Assembly: GCA_023053685.1 (NCBI GenBank)
Contig: JALIGW010000003.1
Location: forward strand, 139,757,626 to 139,821,625
Direction of reading: 5' to 3'
Source of the DNA: Diadophis punctatus similis
Lineage: Eukaryota; Chordata; Lepidosauria; Squamata; Dipsadidae
Length of the DNA stretch: 64,000 bases
Every line of letters starts with the position of its first letter. Positions within the stretch are counted from its first letter, which is position 1. Below the pieces are notes generated by a model. It had not been told where the DNA came from and did not search any database. It saw only the letters and a program-made list of their open reading frames with translations. Shown piece by piece: positions 33,928 to 45,545 of this stretch. The translations under genes and the position numbers were made by a program.

Positions 33928-34130
33928 CTCTATACCATTTCAGACAAATGGTTATCCAATCTCTTGTTAAAAACCTCCAGTGTTGGAGCATCTACAACTT
34001 CTGAAGGCAATCTGCCTGGTTAATTGTGCTCACTGTTAAGAAATGTCTCCTTAGTTCTAGGTTGCTTCTCTCCTTGATTGCTTTCCATCCATTGCTTCTT
34101 GTCCTACCTTTGGGTGCTCGGCTGTAGGTG
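33928..34130 (-). mobile_element. CR1 LINE 3' end, part 2
   Basis: This continues the CR1 at 32525 ('catttcagacaaatggttatc', then antisense ORF2 C-terminus to 'ttgcttcttgtcctacc'). It confirms that the hAT element inserted into a pre-existing CR1. Confidence 0.88.
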
Positions 34131-34945
34131 TTCGGCTGTATGTTGCTGTAAATTGAGGAAGAACAAGTGAAAACATTACAGTATTCTTAAAGAATGGCTA
34201 TCAACCACAAATGTTGCCATTCTTTGTTAAAAGAAAAGCAACTATATTTGTCTTGCTATCCCATATTCTTTAATAAAATGGTGATTTCTTCTTTAATTTT
34301 AAAACCAAAACAATAGCAATCTGCCCATGGTCATTCTGTTTCTTGGTTTAGGTAAGGAAATGCAGTACATGATGTCAAATGAAAATTCAGTTTCATAGTC
34401 CAAGGAATAGAGTGTAAAACATTACCTAACAAATAATTGGTATCTATCATCCCAGTAAAGTCCAATAAGTAAAAAGATAAATCACTCATTATGTTACCAC
34501 AGCTTTTATTTCAAATAAAATCTGTCTAACACATAGCCTCCATGTAAATATATTTTTTCCTAAGAGAACTATTGTAATTTATACCATTTTTGAAATTGCA
34601 GTCTATAATCTGGAAGATTTACCCTGAAACAAACATATGGAGAAACAAATCATGGAAATAGAAAAAAAAAACTCTTTGCAGACTCCCAAGAGCCTCTCTT
34701 CTCTTAAGAGAGAAGAGGCAGGAGACAGAAGTAGGTAATAGTTGAGCACTCAGATCTTGAAAATTAATGTTCAAATAAAGTCTGCAGTATCTTTACACAG
34801 ATGTTAAACATTTCAGTGGGTGGGCAAAAGACGCCAAGGGAGAAGGGTAGAGCCATGTTGCTCTCAAACAACAGAGTTCTTTCCAGCATTGGTCAACATT
34901 TTGTAACCCCATGTTGCTAAAGAATAAACTAGATGAAAAGCAATT
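34131..34945. other. No gene or recognised repeat
   Basis: AT-rich; no supported exon. Confidence 0.4.
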
Positions 34946-34953
34946 GCTGGGTG

Positions 34954-35388
34954 CAGGGGCGGGTTGCTCACTTACCGATACCGATGCACTGCACACGCAT
35001 CTCCACGTTTCGTGCACTCGCTCGCTACATGCATGCGCCCCCTCGCGCGATTTTGCTTCTGCGCATGTGCGGAAGCAAAATCTCGCCGAAATCTCACAAG
35101 GGGACGCGCCTGCGCCCGTGATTTTGGCAAGATTTTGCTTCTGTGCATGCGCGGAAGCAAAATCTCGCCAAAATCTCACGCGCATGCGCGTCCCCTCGCG
35201 AGATTTCGGCAAGATTTTGCTTCCACGCATGCGCAGAAGCAAAAAAGCCCAAAAATTCTTTTAAAAAGATGGCGACACGCGAGACGGACCGGCAAAGACG
35301 GCACCAGAGCGGTCGCACGCAAATTGCGCAATCGGCCGCTCCCTACCGGAGCTACGCACCGAACCGCACCGGTAGGAACCCACCACTG
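34954..35388. mobile_element. Non-autonomous hAT element (family A) with multiple hairpin units
   Basis: It runs from CAGGGGCGGGTTGC to AGGAACCCACCACTG. The flanks GCTGGGTG and GCTGGGTC agree at 7 of 8. The interior repeats a unit 'gattttgcttctgcgcatg', 'tgcggaagcaaaatctcgcc' at least three times. Each unit is a palindrome around a GCGCATGCGC-like core. 'aaaaagatggcgac' is YY1-like. Confidence 0.9.
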
Positions 35389-35396
35389 GCTGGGTC

Positions 35397-35730
35397 TGCA
35401 AAGCTTCATGCTTGGTTATGTAGTCAGCCTTGGTCACATGACCCATTTATTTCACACAGCATGAACAACACTTCTGGGAAGGAAGTGGAGTTACATCAGT
35501 GGACTTGCACTTGTTGCCAATCTGTCTGAAATACCGAAAGGATTTCAACACTTGTTTCCTGGCACTGGAGATTGGAGGGCAAAAGACAATGTTCTTCTTG
35601 CAGCTGGTTCATGCCCTTTCTCACAATTTCCACCCATTCCATTTCGCCTTGTGTTGCTCACTCTCCATTCCCACCCCCTCCTCCTCCTTCCCGTTTCTGC
35701 AAATCCCGGGTTCCTATGCAGAGCATGATA
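35397..35730. other. No gene or recognised repeat
   Basis: No supported feature. Confidence 0.4.
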
Positions 35731-36082
35731 CAGGTAGTCCTTGATTTACGACCACAATTGAGCCCAAAATGTCCGCTGCTAAGGGAGACAGTTAAGTGAG
35801 TTTTGCCCCATTTTACAACCTTTCTTGCCATAGTCTTAACTAGTTGTTCAGTGAATCATTGCAGCTGTGACGTTAGAAATACAGTTGTTAAGTGAATCTG
35901 GCTTCCCCACTGACTTTGCTTATTCAGAGAGACTGACAAGCATCTGAATTTTGAGCACATGATCATGGGTATGCTGCAACGGACGTCAGTGTGAAAAACA
36001 GTCATAAATCACTTTTTTTCACTGCTGTTGTAACTACGAATGGTCACTAAAAGAACTAATATTGTGTAAGTACAGGACTGCC
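35731..36082 (+). mobile_element. TA-flanked miniature transposon (family T)
   Basis: It starts CAGGTAGTCCTTGATTTACG after TA and ends near 'taagtacaggactgcct'. The terminal TA on the right has decayed. Confidence 0.78.
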
Positions 36083-36208
36083 TTTTTCTGAAGGCCCATA
36101 TTGGCTGATTCCTATCACATTCATGACCTGATTTCCCTTAAGAAAGGGAACTTCAGTAGTTGACTTACTGGGGCATGGTTAGCTGAAGCTTGAAATGAAT
36201 TTTGAAAT

Positions 36209-36955
36209 TTGAAATTTCACCCAGTTTGTAACCAAAAATATACATACAAAGTGGGTGAAACCACACTCAATAGCAGTGACTGTGAGAGGGATATTGGAGT
36301 CTTAGTAGACAACCAGCTAAACGTGAGCCAGCAGTGTGCAGCTGCAGCCAAAAAAGCCAATACAATCCTAAGCTGCATTAATAGAGGGATACAATTTAGA
36401 TCTAGGGAGGTACTAATACCACTCTATAAAGCCTTAGTTAGACCACACCTAGAGTACTGCATCCAGTTTTGGTCACCACACTACAAAAAAGATATTGAGA
36501 CTCGAGAAAAAGTGCAGAGGAGAGCAACCAGGATGATTAGGGGGCTGGAAACTAAAACATACGAAGAGCGGTTACAAGAACTGGGCATGGCTAGTCTAGC
36601 GAAGAGAAGGACCAGGGGAGACATGATAGCAGTCTTCCAATACTTGAGGGGCTGCCACAGAGAGGAGGGGGTCAGGCTATTTTCCAAGGCACCAGAAAGC
36701 CAGACAAGGAATAATGGATGGAAACTGACCAAGGAGAGATTCAACCTGGAAATAAGGAGAAAATTTCTGACAGAGAGAGCGATCGACCAGTGGAACAGCT
36801 TGCCTTCAGAGGTTGTGAGAACTCCAACACTTGAGACTTTCAAGAGGAAATTGGACTGCAATTTGTCAGAAATGATGTAGGGACTCCTGCTTGAGCGGGG
36901 GGTTGGACTAGATGACCTACAAGGTCCCTTCCAACTCTGTTACTCTGTATCTGTA
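36209..36955 (+). mobile_element. CR1 LINE, ORF2 C-terminal region still open, with 3' UTR
   Basis: A 223-codon frame (36209-36880) encodes the C-terminal region of CR1 ORF2. Landmarks in order: 'DIGVLVDNQLNVSQQC', 'AAKKANTILSCINRG', '[17 protein letters not shown]', '[17 protein letters not shown]', 'RRTRGDMIAVFQYLRG', 'RAIDQWNSLPSEVV'. The endonuclease and the catalytic part of the reverse transcriptase are missing because of 5' truncation. It ends with the CR1 UTR 'gttggactagatgacctaca', 'aggtcccttccaactctgtt'. The lack of stops over about 670 bp points to a relatively young insertion. It cannot move on its own. Confidence 0.95.
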
Positions 36956-36959
36956 TGAT

Positions 36960-37605
36960 TCCTTGAGTTCAGTTTCATTGGTCCTGCGTGTTTGGCCCTG
37001 TTAACATGCTGTCTTAACCAAAGTGACTCTCCACAATCCAAGCTATGGATGGGGGCAGAGAATAGAAAAACATTGCCTTCTGCCTTCAGAAGAGGGAATT
37101 CTTGTGAAATCAGGCCAGTTCTTGCAGTTTATGATCTTCACTCTAATCCAGTCACCCCTATCAAATACAAGACTAGAAACTGCGCACATCTGGAAGGCCA
37201 GAAACTGACAGCAATGTTCAAAGGTTATTTGGAGTATACAATAGAGCTGTTGTACATCATTCACTGAACTAACTGAATGTGAATCATATGTTAGCAATGA
37301 TTGCCAAGCACAACACCCCATTGTGCAAAAGAGAGTTTGAGACTTTGAAAAGCCTTTGACACAAAGGAATGAAAAGTAGCTTCAGAAGGCTGGAGAAGGA
37401 AGTTCTAGAAGGCTGGGGATACTTATAGTAATCCCAGGACATACTTTACATGGATTTGGAGAAGACATTTAAGGCTGCCTGTTTGACCAACTTTTAGCTT
37501 CGATGCCATGAGCCAAGAGACACTGGCTTTCATTCATCAGTTAATGGTGGAGATGGATTTTTCTTTTCTTTTTTTTGCAAAAAAAAAATTTCTCCACATT
37601 CCATA
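36960..37605. other. No gene or recognised repeat
   Basis: No supported exon or RNA gene. Confidence 0.4.
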
Positions 37606-37775
37606 TGTGTGTGTTTGTGTTTGTGTGTGTGTAACATTTTTTGCTGATAAATGAAAATAAAGGGAGACTATTATAGATCTATTTCGAGCTATTTTGCTCT
37701 CGTCAGATAGCCATACCCTTAGTGGGAATTGAACCTGGGCAGTCTGATTGTAAGGCAGAAGCTTTAACCTCTAGG
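37606..37775 (-). mobile_element. tRNA-derived SINE (second family), antisense, with TG-rich tail
   Basis: On the minus strand the head reads 'gttaaagcttctgccttac' with a B-box-like 'gggttcaattccc'. It continues with 'gggtatggctatctgacg', 'tagtctccctttattttc' and 'atttatcagcaaaaaatg', ending in an (ACAC)-rich tail. It matches 62785-62948 on the plus strand. It belongs to a different family from the SINE at 20404. Confidence 0.75.
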
Positions 37776-37779
37776 CACA

Positions 37780-38568
<789 letters not shown>

Positions 38569-38959
38569 TGGGGTGGGAGAAAGTCAAAAAGTCAAAATAG
38601 CAGCTGAAACCAGGGCAATAAAGCCCCTCTCCCCTTTTTTATACACAACAGGATCCTAAAAAGAGCCAAAGAAACAAGTTCTAACAAGACTAACTATTCA
38701 GGAAGTTTTTGGTTATTGTTTTTTAACTCAGTGTTCTACCAACTAGCAAGACTTTGAGAGTTTTTTACTCGGTCTGCCAGAGCTCATGTAAGATTTATCT
38801 GGCAGTTTTGGTGACGCTTCCATTCTACTGACTCCTGTAAATATTCCCTTACCTCTTCATGGCTGAATCGTTAATATTAATACAGTATTTTAATCATGGT
38901 TTGCCGAACAAGTCATGAGGGCCTGGTTTGTTCATTAAGAGCTAACATAATTTGGTATT

Positions 38960-39358
38960 TACAGATATTCATCACTTATCAACTGCAATAGGCACCGGCA
39001 ACTCCATCACTAAACGGTGTGGGTGTTAAATGCAACATCACATGCCTGTACCAACTTACAATGTCACTTCTGGTTGTGGTCAGTAAATAAATTGCCACGG
39101 GCCATTAAGCATGATGTCATGTAACCGCAATTTGCTATTTCCTACCAGCTTCTCCATTGAAGTTGAAAATGACAATCATGTGACTGCAGGGCACTGCAAC
39201 CTTCATAAATGCGGGCCAGTTGCCACACAACTGTGTAACCACAAGGATACTGCGATAGCCAGAACGTCAAGGACCAGTTGTAAGTCTCATTTTTTAGTGC
39301 TGTTTTAACTTTGAACTGTCACTGAACAAGTGTCGGTAAGCACAAAGTTATATCTGTA
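38960..39358 (+). mobile_element. TA-flanked miniature transposon (family T), diverged
   Basis: The landmarks 'acagatattcatcactta', 'gtgactgcagggcactgcaacc', 'ttcataaatgcggg' and 'ttaactttgaactgtcact' follow the family T order. The ends are heavily mutated. Confidence 0.6.
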
Positions 39359-39359
39359 T

Positions 39360-39998
39360 GTCATCTGCATATATCTGTATATCATTTAGAGAGATGTGCA
39401 AATCCAGTGATTCCAATTTAAATTGCTTTTTTTTTAGCATTATCTGTGAATTATACCACTGTAGCTCGATCAACAAGTAATGATTAAAACAAATTACATG
39501 TTAATATGCTGTGTGAAGTCATCAACTACTGTATATAAGTACAGGACACACAGCTGAATCTCACAAAACATCTACACTAAACTGGGAACAATCCATTCAC
39601 ACATAAAATGGGAGAGGGAAAGTAGAATTAGTTATTCCCCCCCCCCCACTGTTATTACACCAAAAGGAAAAAATGTACTCCATGTTTGAAAAGCAGCAAC
39701 ATCTACAGTATAAAGCAGAATAGTTTTCTGCTTGACTGATTTCATAATTAGAACGGCATTTTCCCCCACAGTAAAAAGGAAAGTTGCTTATTTCATGATA
39801 GAAAAATGGATGTGTCACAACACACTATTCCAAGGATGGTATTTCACAATTAAACTCAAATTATTTATTCATGGAGAAAATTCATGGAGAAAATTAACTC
39901 TGTCCCATTCAGGTATCTTTTCCCTTTTATTTTATGGCACTTAATTGCAATAAATTCTACAAACCCAAAGATTTCTGATAATGGAATTCCTATCATGA
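39360..39998. other. No gene or recognised repeat
   Basis: AT-rich; no supported exon. Confidence 0.4.
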
Positions 39999-40065
39999 CA
40001 GCTGGGGAATTCTGGGAGTTAAGGGCCACACATCTTAAAGTTGCCAAGGTTGAGAAACATATTTT
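39999..40065. mobile_element. Family P half-element
   Basis: 'gaattctgggagttaagggc', 'atcttaaagttgccaagg' is the right arm of family P. The left arm is missing. Confidence 0.5.
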
Positions 40066-40203
40066 AAAAACATGACTGCCCAGAGAAAGCAACATTCAGA
40101 AACAGCCAAGCCTGAAGTGTGAAGGCAGTGTAGGCCTTCAGGGACTTCTAGAATGTACATGTGAGGGGGTACACAAATATCTGAGCAAGGATGAGCCCCT
40201 TCA

Positions 40204-40277
40204 CGAGCTCTGGACTTCAACTCCCAGAATTCTGAAGTCCATAAGTCCTAGAGGGGCCATAGTTGTCCACCTCAGCG
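40204..40277. mobile_element. Family P ('GTGGGGAAC' subtype) remnant
   Basis: 'gacttcaactcccagaattc' is followed closely by 'tgaagtccataagtcctaga', 'ggggccatagttg' and a terminus-like 'ccacctcag'. The left end is lost. Confidence 0.5.
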
Positions 40278-40410
40278 CCAGAAGGATGTTGTTCCAAAAA
40301 ACCGAGGGGGGAGGGGGAAGCTGTCTGTAAAAAAACAGATCCCCCCCCCAAAAGGCAATGTAAACCTCTTCTATAATGTTGATAAGAAAACTCAATTTGA
40401 GCGTATATAT

Positions 40411-40563
40411 CAGTAGTGGGTTCTAAAACCCTTTACTACTGGTTTGTGTGCGCGCTACGCATCTGCGCATGCGCAGAAGTGTCCCAGGCAGGTGGGCGGA
40501 GCCTCCCGTTACCGGCACTACCGGTTCTTAGAACCGGGCCAAACCAGGAGCAACCCACCGCTG
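40411..40563. mobile_element. Short hAT element (family A), exact target duplication
   Basis: It runs from CAGTAGTGGGTTC to CAACCCACCGCTG. Identical GTATATAT duplications lie at 40403-40410 and 40564-40571. At 153 bp it is the smallest complete family A copy. It keeps one exact TGCGCATGCGCA site (40464-40475). Confidence 0.93.
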
Positions 40564-40571
40564 GTATATAT

Positions 40572-41425
40572 GTGGTTCTATGCCAAGCCGTGATTTATTT
40601 TAAATCATAATTTGTTGAATAAGCTACAAATATCACCAATCGTACAAACCACATCTCATCCAAGCTTTTCATATGATGGCATAAGAAGATACTCAGAAAC
40701 AAGCCACCGCAGGCACAAGGCCTAGCTTGGCCTCTTAATTCCTGCTTCCCACTGGGTCAAAGGGCAGCACGGGCAGTCAGAAATCCACAAAAAAGGAGGC
40801 AAGAGCCATCTCACCACAATTCCTTATATAAAGTCAGTCCAAGCAGAGAGTCTTCCTTGTACTCACACTCTTAAAATAAAGGATCGAAATATGTAAGATG
40901 CCCTGCTAATTGAGAAACTAGCCTCATGCCATTTTAAATTGCTCAGGGCAACGATTCTTGAATTTGCCCTTACGCTATTAGTAAGCTACACTGCACAGCT
41001 TTATTTTAAAGGAGGTTGGTAGTGAATAAAATGTGGTTTGTCCTTCACTGGGACTGAAGAGCCAAGAGGCACTAATATATAATGAGAATTAATGGCAAAC
41101 TGTGGTTAATGATCCTCTGTCTATACCTCAGGCCATTAACTCCTCCCTCCCTGTTATTAATCCTTAGGCAATGCCTTGCACGTCCATCTTTATTGCTAGC
41201 TCATAAACGCAACTCTACAAAACCACCAAGTCCATTCTTAGTCTTCCTTTCTATATTTACTTATGTATGAAAACACTTTGTACTGTAAAATCCAGTTTCT
41301 GTTGCTTATGAAAGAAAGGTGTCCTTTTTGGAAGCCAACAAGCATTTTCTCCCTGGGTGATATTTGTAGCTTATTCAACAAATTATTATTTAAAATACAT
41401 CATGATTTAGCATGTAAACACATAT
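40572..41425. other. No gene or recognised repeat
   Basis: No supported exon. Confidence 0.4.
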
Positions 41426-41433
41426 ATACGTTC

Positions 41434-41605
41434 CAGCGGTGGGTTACTCCCGGTTCGGCCTGGTTCTGCGAACCGGTAGCGGCGGCGGGGGGAGGCTCCG
41501 CCTCCTGCCCGACACAATTCTGTGCATGCACAGAAGCTTCTATGCATGCGCAGAAGTGTTGTGCATGCTAAAACCGGTAGCAATGGGTTTTAGAACCCAC
41601 TACTG
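41434..41605. mobile_element. Short hAT element (family A)
   Basis: It runs from CAGCGGTGGGTTAC to AGAACCCACTACTG. The flanks ATACGTTC and ATATACTC agree at only 5 of 8, suggesting older age or flank mutation. It contains 'gcatgcgcagaag' repeats. Confidence 0.8.
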
Positions 41606-41981
41606 ATATACTCATTGAGTTGCCATGTCAACATTATATATTGTCTTTTTTTTGAGGATATGTTTTTTTTACCAACAAAACTTCTATTTCTAAAAATTAT
41701 TATTTTTAAAACAACAGGTTCTTCCCACAGCTAACTTTCACAAAATGTTAAAAAACATCGTTTGTTAAGTCTGACTTCTGATGCTATGTTCATTTAGCCA
41801 TTCTGCACCATTTCTGCTTCTTGAGTTAACCTAGTGATATATTACTGGTTAACTCAGCAAGTCATGCTCAAAACAAGCCATGTCTTGGTGCAATCCAGCT
41901 ATTCTCTCTGATAACCTTTTAAGGCAGTTTGCCAAGTTCCTAAACAATTAGGAATTAAATATTTATGATTTTTATTGAATT

Positions 41982-42146
41982 GAATAGAATAGAATAGAAT
42001 AGAATAGAATAGAATAGAACAGAACAGAACAGAACAGAACAGAACAGAACAGAACAGAACAGGAATAGGAATAGAATAGAATAGAATAGAATAGAATAGA
42101 ATAGAATAGAATAGAATAGAATAGAATAGAATAGAATAGAATAGAA
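41982..42146. repeat. (AATAG)n array with an internal (AACAG)n variant block
   Basis: About 165 bp of pentamers. Units 42020-42060 are AACAG, flanked by AATAG on both sides. The array is attached to the Snake1 LINE tail at 42147. Confidence 0.95.
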
Positions 42147-42650
42147 TTCTTTATTTAATTCTCTATGATTGGACACACAAGGAATTTGTCTTTGGTGCAT
42201 ATGTTCTCAGTGTACATAAAAAAACAAGGTATGTTCATCAAGAATCATAAGGTACAACACTTAATGATAGTCATAGGGTACAAGTAAGCAATCAAATCAT
42301 ACTGGGAAACAATCAATATAAATCGTAAGGATACAAGCAACAAAGTTACAGTCATGCAGTCAGTCATAAGTGGGAGGAGATGGGTGATAGGAACAATGAG
42401 AATATTAATAGTAATAGTAATGCAGACTTAGTGAATAGTTTGACAGTGTTGAGGGAATTATTTGTTTAGCAGAGTGATGGCATTCGGGGAAAAACTGTTC
42501 TTGTGGCTAGTTGCTCTGGTGTGCAGTGCTCTATAGCATCGTTTTGAGGGTAGGAGTTGAAACAATTTACAGTATGTCCAGGATGTGAGGGATCTGTAAA
42601 TATTGTCACAGCCCTTTTTTTGACTCGTGCAGTATGGAAGGCAGGTTGGT
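42147..42650 (-). mobile_element. CR1-L3 (Snake1-type) LINE 3' region
   Basis: In the antisense view it starts 'tctttatttaattctctatg', 'attggacacacaaggaattt', 'ctcagtgtacataaa' and continues about 500 bp into the 3' UTR. This is the longest Snake1 piece in the window. No ORF2 catalytic part remains. Confidence 0.85.
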
Positions 42651-42654
42651 AGTA

Positions 42655-42735
42655 GTTGTTTTTTCTAAGAGAATAAACAATCCAGAATCACCTCACAGTG
42701 AGATTGGTGGCAAAGAAATTTAATAAATAATGACT
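42655..42735 (+). mobile_element. L2-type tail fragment
   Basis: 'caatccagaatcacctcac', 'agtgagattggtggcaaag' followed by 'aatttaataaataatg' matches the tail at 31900. Confidence 0.5.
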
Positions 42736-42798
42736 CTAAACTGAATACAGTACTGCAGCCTTCTTTATTTAAAATTATGCCTAAATGTTAGTCAAGTT

Positions 42799-43091
42799 CA
42801 GGGGTGGGTTCTAACTTACCTCGCCGCCAGTTCACTTCCACCCACGCCGCATGCGCAGAGCCGAAAATTCATTAAAAAAAACCCCCAAAGCCGAAAACAA
42901 GATGGTGGCGCATACGCAGTGCCGGAAACTCAGCTTCTGCGCATGCGCAGAAGAAAATAATCAGCAAAAAATGCCAAGAAAAAGATGGCTGCGTCCACAG
43001 ACCAGCACCGACAGAACTGTCTCTGTAACGTCACCAGCGGTTTGCTACCAGTTCTATAGAACCAGTGTGAACTGGGAGGAACTCACTTCTG
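42799..43091. mobile_element. Non-autonomous hAT element (family A)
   Basis: It runs from CAGGGGTGGGTTC to GGAACTCACTTCTG. The flanks GTCAAGTT and GTCAAATT agree at 7 of 8. It contains one exact TGCGCATGCGCA (42938-42949), two YY1-like 'aagatggc/tgg' words and a CRE-like 'taacgtca'. Confidence 0.9.
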
Positions 43092-43106
43092 GTCAAATTG
43101 TAAATC

Positions 43107-43226
43107 AATGTTTGTCAAGTTTAAGATGTGTGGACTTCAACTCCCAGATTTTCTCCACCAGCACGCTACAGATAATTCTGGCAGTTGAAGTCCACATATC
43201 TTAAACTTGCCAAGTTTGACAAACAC
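43107..43226. mobile_element. Family P-like palindrome with TGTTTGTCAAG ends
   Basis: It runs from 'tgtttgtcaagtttaaga' to the inverted 'aacttgccaagtttgacaaaca', with arms around 'gacttcaactcccag'. The ends differ from other family P copies. Confidence 0.6.
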
Positions 43227-43721
43227 AGTTGTAGACAGTTCAACATGTTGTTCTGCTGGAGTATGAATCTGTCTCTACTACCTTTGTGAACAAGTTTTAT
43301 TTTGTCTCATCTGAGTGCTAATGCAGTCTCCACATGGGGTTCAGGATTAATCTGCTCTCCTTAAGTCCATAGCCTACTATTGCTCAAACAATGACACTAT
43401 CAGTGAGGATGGTTGTTTCCATATGGGCCCTTTTCTGTACCTATACATTTTGTATAGCACAGTTTCCTTTTCAACCACCATGAGCTCATACTTCCTCATT
43501 TTCTCATGCATCATTAAGCTAGACAATTCATCCATTTTTGGTGATTTAAGGGAGACGATAAACCTATTCATTTCAAGAATCTATTCCAAAAATACCTGCA
43601 TGATATGCTACTATTTTGGAGGGCAGGACTTTTTTTTCAAATGAATTAAGCTAAACATAGCTGCAACCATCAACATCCTCCCTGGTATAGCAGCAAAACA
43701 CAAATTGGAATGGTCTATAAT
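43227..43721. other. No gene or recognised repeat
   Basis: No supported exon. Confidence 0.4.
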
Positions 43722-43856
43722 CAGGGGTCTCCAACCTTGGCAACTTTAAAACTTGTGGACTTCAACTCCCAGAGTTCCTCAGCCAGCAAAACTGGCTGAG
43801 GAACTCTGGGAGTTGAAGTCCAAAAGTCTTAAAGTTGCCAAGGTTGGAGACCCCTG
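43722..43856. mobile_element. Palindromic hAT-type miniature (family P), near perfect
   Basis: The ends CAGGGGTCTCCAACCTTGG and CCAAGGTTGGAGACCCCTG are perfectly inverted. Arms of about 60 bp meet at 'cagccagcaaaactggctg' with one or two mismatches. It is the least diverged copy of the family here. Confidence 0.85.
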
Positions 43857-44005
43857 GACTCTATATAGTAGACCATCAATCCAAGCTGAACAATGTACGA
43901 TATACCTTCACTCTACCATGGCACTAGATAGATTAGCTCTCTTCCACCCTACTGCCTTTCCCAGTTCTCCATTGCTTTCCCTATACTAAAGATATGTAGG
44001 TGGTA

Positions 44006-44675
44006 CAGGTAATTCTTGACTTACAACCAGGGGTGGGTTCTACTTACCTTCCCTTACCGGTTCGCATCATGACAGAAGTGCACGTTTTGCACGCGCACGC
44101 GTCCCTTCCCGGAAAATAAAAAAAATTAGCTTCTGCGCATGCGCAGAAGCAAAAATTAACTTCTGCGCATGCGCAGAAGCAAAATCCAAGATGGCAGCGC
44201 CCACGGACCGGCACCGACAAACCGGCTCCATGACGTCACCACTGGTTTACTAATGGTTCTAAAGAACCGGTTAGAACTGGTAGGAACCCACCTCTGCTTA
44301 CAACTATTTGTTTAATGACCATTCAAAGTTAGAGTGGCACTGAAAAAAGTGACTTAAGACAGATCTTCACACTTATGACTATCACAGCATTCCCGTGATC
44401 AAAATTCAGGCACTTGGCAACCAGCACATATTTATGTTGATTTCAGCATCCCAAAACCACATGAACACCACTTGTGAACTTCCCAGGAGGCTTCTGACAA
44501 GCAAAGTTAATGGACAAGGCTGGATCCGCTAAATGACTATGCAATTCATTTAACAACAGCAGTGATTGTCTTAAAGACCACAACAACAAAAAGGTCATAA
44601 AATTGGGTGTGACTCAATGATTGCATCACTTAGTGATGGAAATTTCAGGCCTAGTTGTGATTGTAACCTGTAACC
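44006..44675 (+). mobile_element. TA-flanked miniature transposon (family T), interrupted by a hAT element
   Basis: It starts CAGGTAATTCTTGACTTAC after TA. It is broken at 44027 by a complete family A hAT element, and resumes with 'ttacaactatttg', 'tttaatgaccattcaaag'. It ends near 'ttgtgattgtaacctg'. This gives a clear relative age: family T older than this family A insertion. Confidence 0.8.
44028..44296. mobile_element. hAT element (family A) nested in family T
   Basis: It runs from CAGGGGTGGGTTC to GGAACCCACCTCTG. Identical CTTACAAC duplications lie at 44020-44027 and 44297-44304. It contains two exact TGCGCATGCGCA sites 30 bp apart (44134-44145, 44164-44175), a YY1-like 'ccaagatggcagcg' and a perfect CRE, TGACGTCA (44231-44238). 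Confidence 0.95.
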
Positions 44676-44941
44676 AAGGCAGGCTGGTTGCTGATGATGA
44701 TTTCATGGTCAGAGAGATACAATTGCTAAGTGAGCAAGACTGATAACGAATGAAAATCTTAGAAATTTCATTTTCATTAGTCTGTCATTCCAAAGCTCCA
44801 CCTTGCATGGTTAAAGCATTTAGATCAGGTCTTTAAAAAAATCAACCACCTGGCCTTCAAATGTGCATTGCATTTTTCCATGGTTTCCCCCAGAATAAAA
44901 GCCCTCAAGCTCTCCAATGAGTTGACTTGTGTGGAAGCGTT

Positions 44942-45290
44942 TATTTTATTATTTATTTATTTATTTGTCAAAACATGTACAAGATAGCAGGTATGGTAAA
45001 CAAAACAAAAGCAAAGTAGGTACAGGTAAATTTGGACAATAGGACAGTAAGACAGGGATGGTAGGCACAATGGTGCGCTTATGCACGCCCCTTACAGACC
45101 TCTTAGGAATGGGGTGAGGTCGACTGTAGACAGTCTAAGGTTAAAGTTTTGGGGGTTTGGGAAAGAGACCACAGAGTCAGGTAGTGCATTCCAGGCATTG
45201 ATCACTCTGTTGCTGAAGTCGTATTTTCTGCAATCAAGTTTCGAGCAGTTTACATTGAGTTTGAATTGAATTGAATTGAATTGAAGTTGT
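44942..45290 (-). mobile_element. LINE 3' region (CR1-L3/L2-like), antisense
   Basis: It begins with an (ATTT)n tail and 'tgtcaaaacatgtacaag', typical of a reptile LINE 3' end read antisense. It continues 'ggtcgactgtagacagtc', 'taaggttaaagttttggggg' and ends in a short (GAATT)n run at 45261-45285. The exact family is uncertain. Confidence 0.55.
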
Positions 45291-45545
45291 TCATGAAACA
45301 GACTTCAGATGTCCAGCTTCAACCCTGGTTGTCCAAACTTCAGATCATCAGCCTTTGTCAGAATCCTGGTGCCAAACCTATACTCCAATTCTCAGGCTTC
45401 TGTTACAACCACATTAGACTCATCCATCTCATCTTCCTTTGGCTAGAATCTTAAAGGGTTAGCATCACGTGGGAGTTAATTCTGAGCTATAAGAATTAGA
45501 TAAATTCAGCATTGGGGGAGGGGAGGAAGAAGCAACTATGCCTAT

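Noticed and set aside
34793..35529. Several overlapping frames with 'CACAEAKSR' repeats on both strands
   Set aside because: They come from the repeated inverted units of the family A hAT element.
37665..37775. Possible tRNA gene (B-box-like sequence)
   Set aside because: No cloverleaf closes, and the same unit recurs at 62785 with a tail, so it is a SINE.
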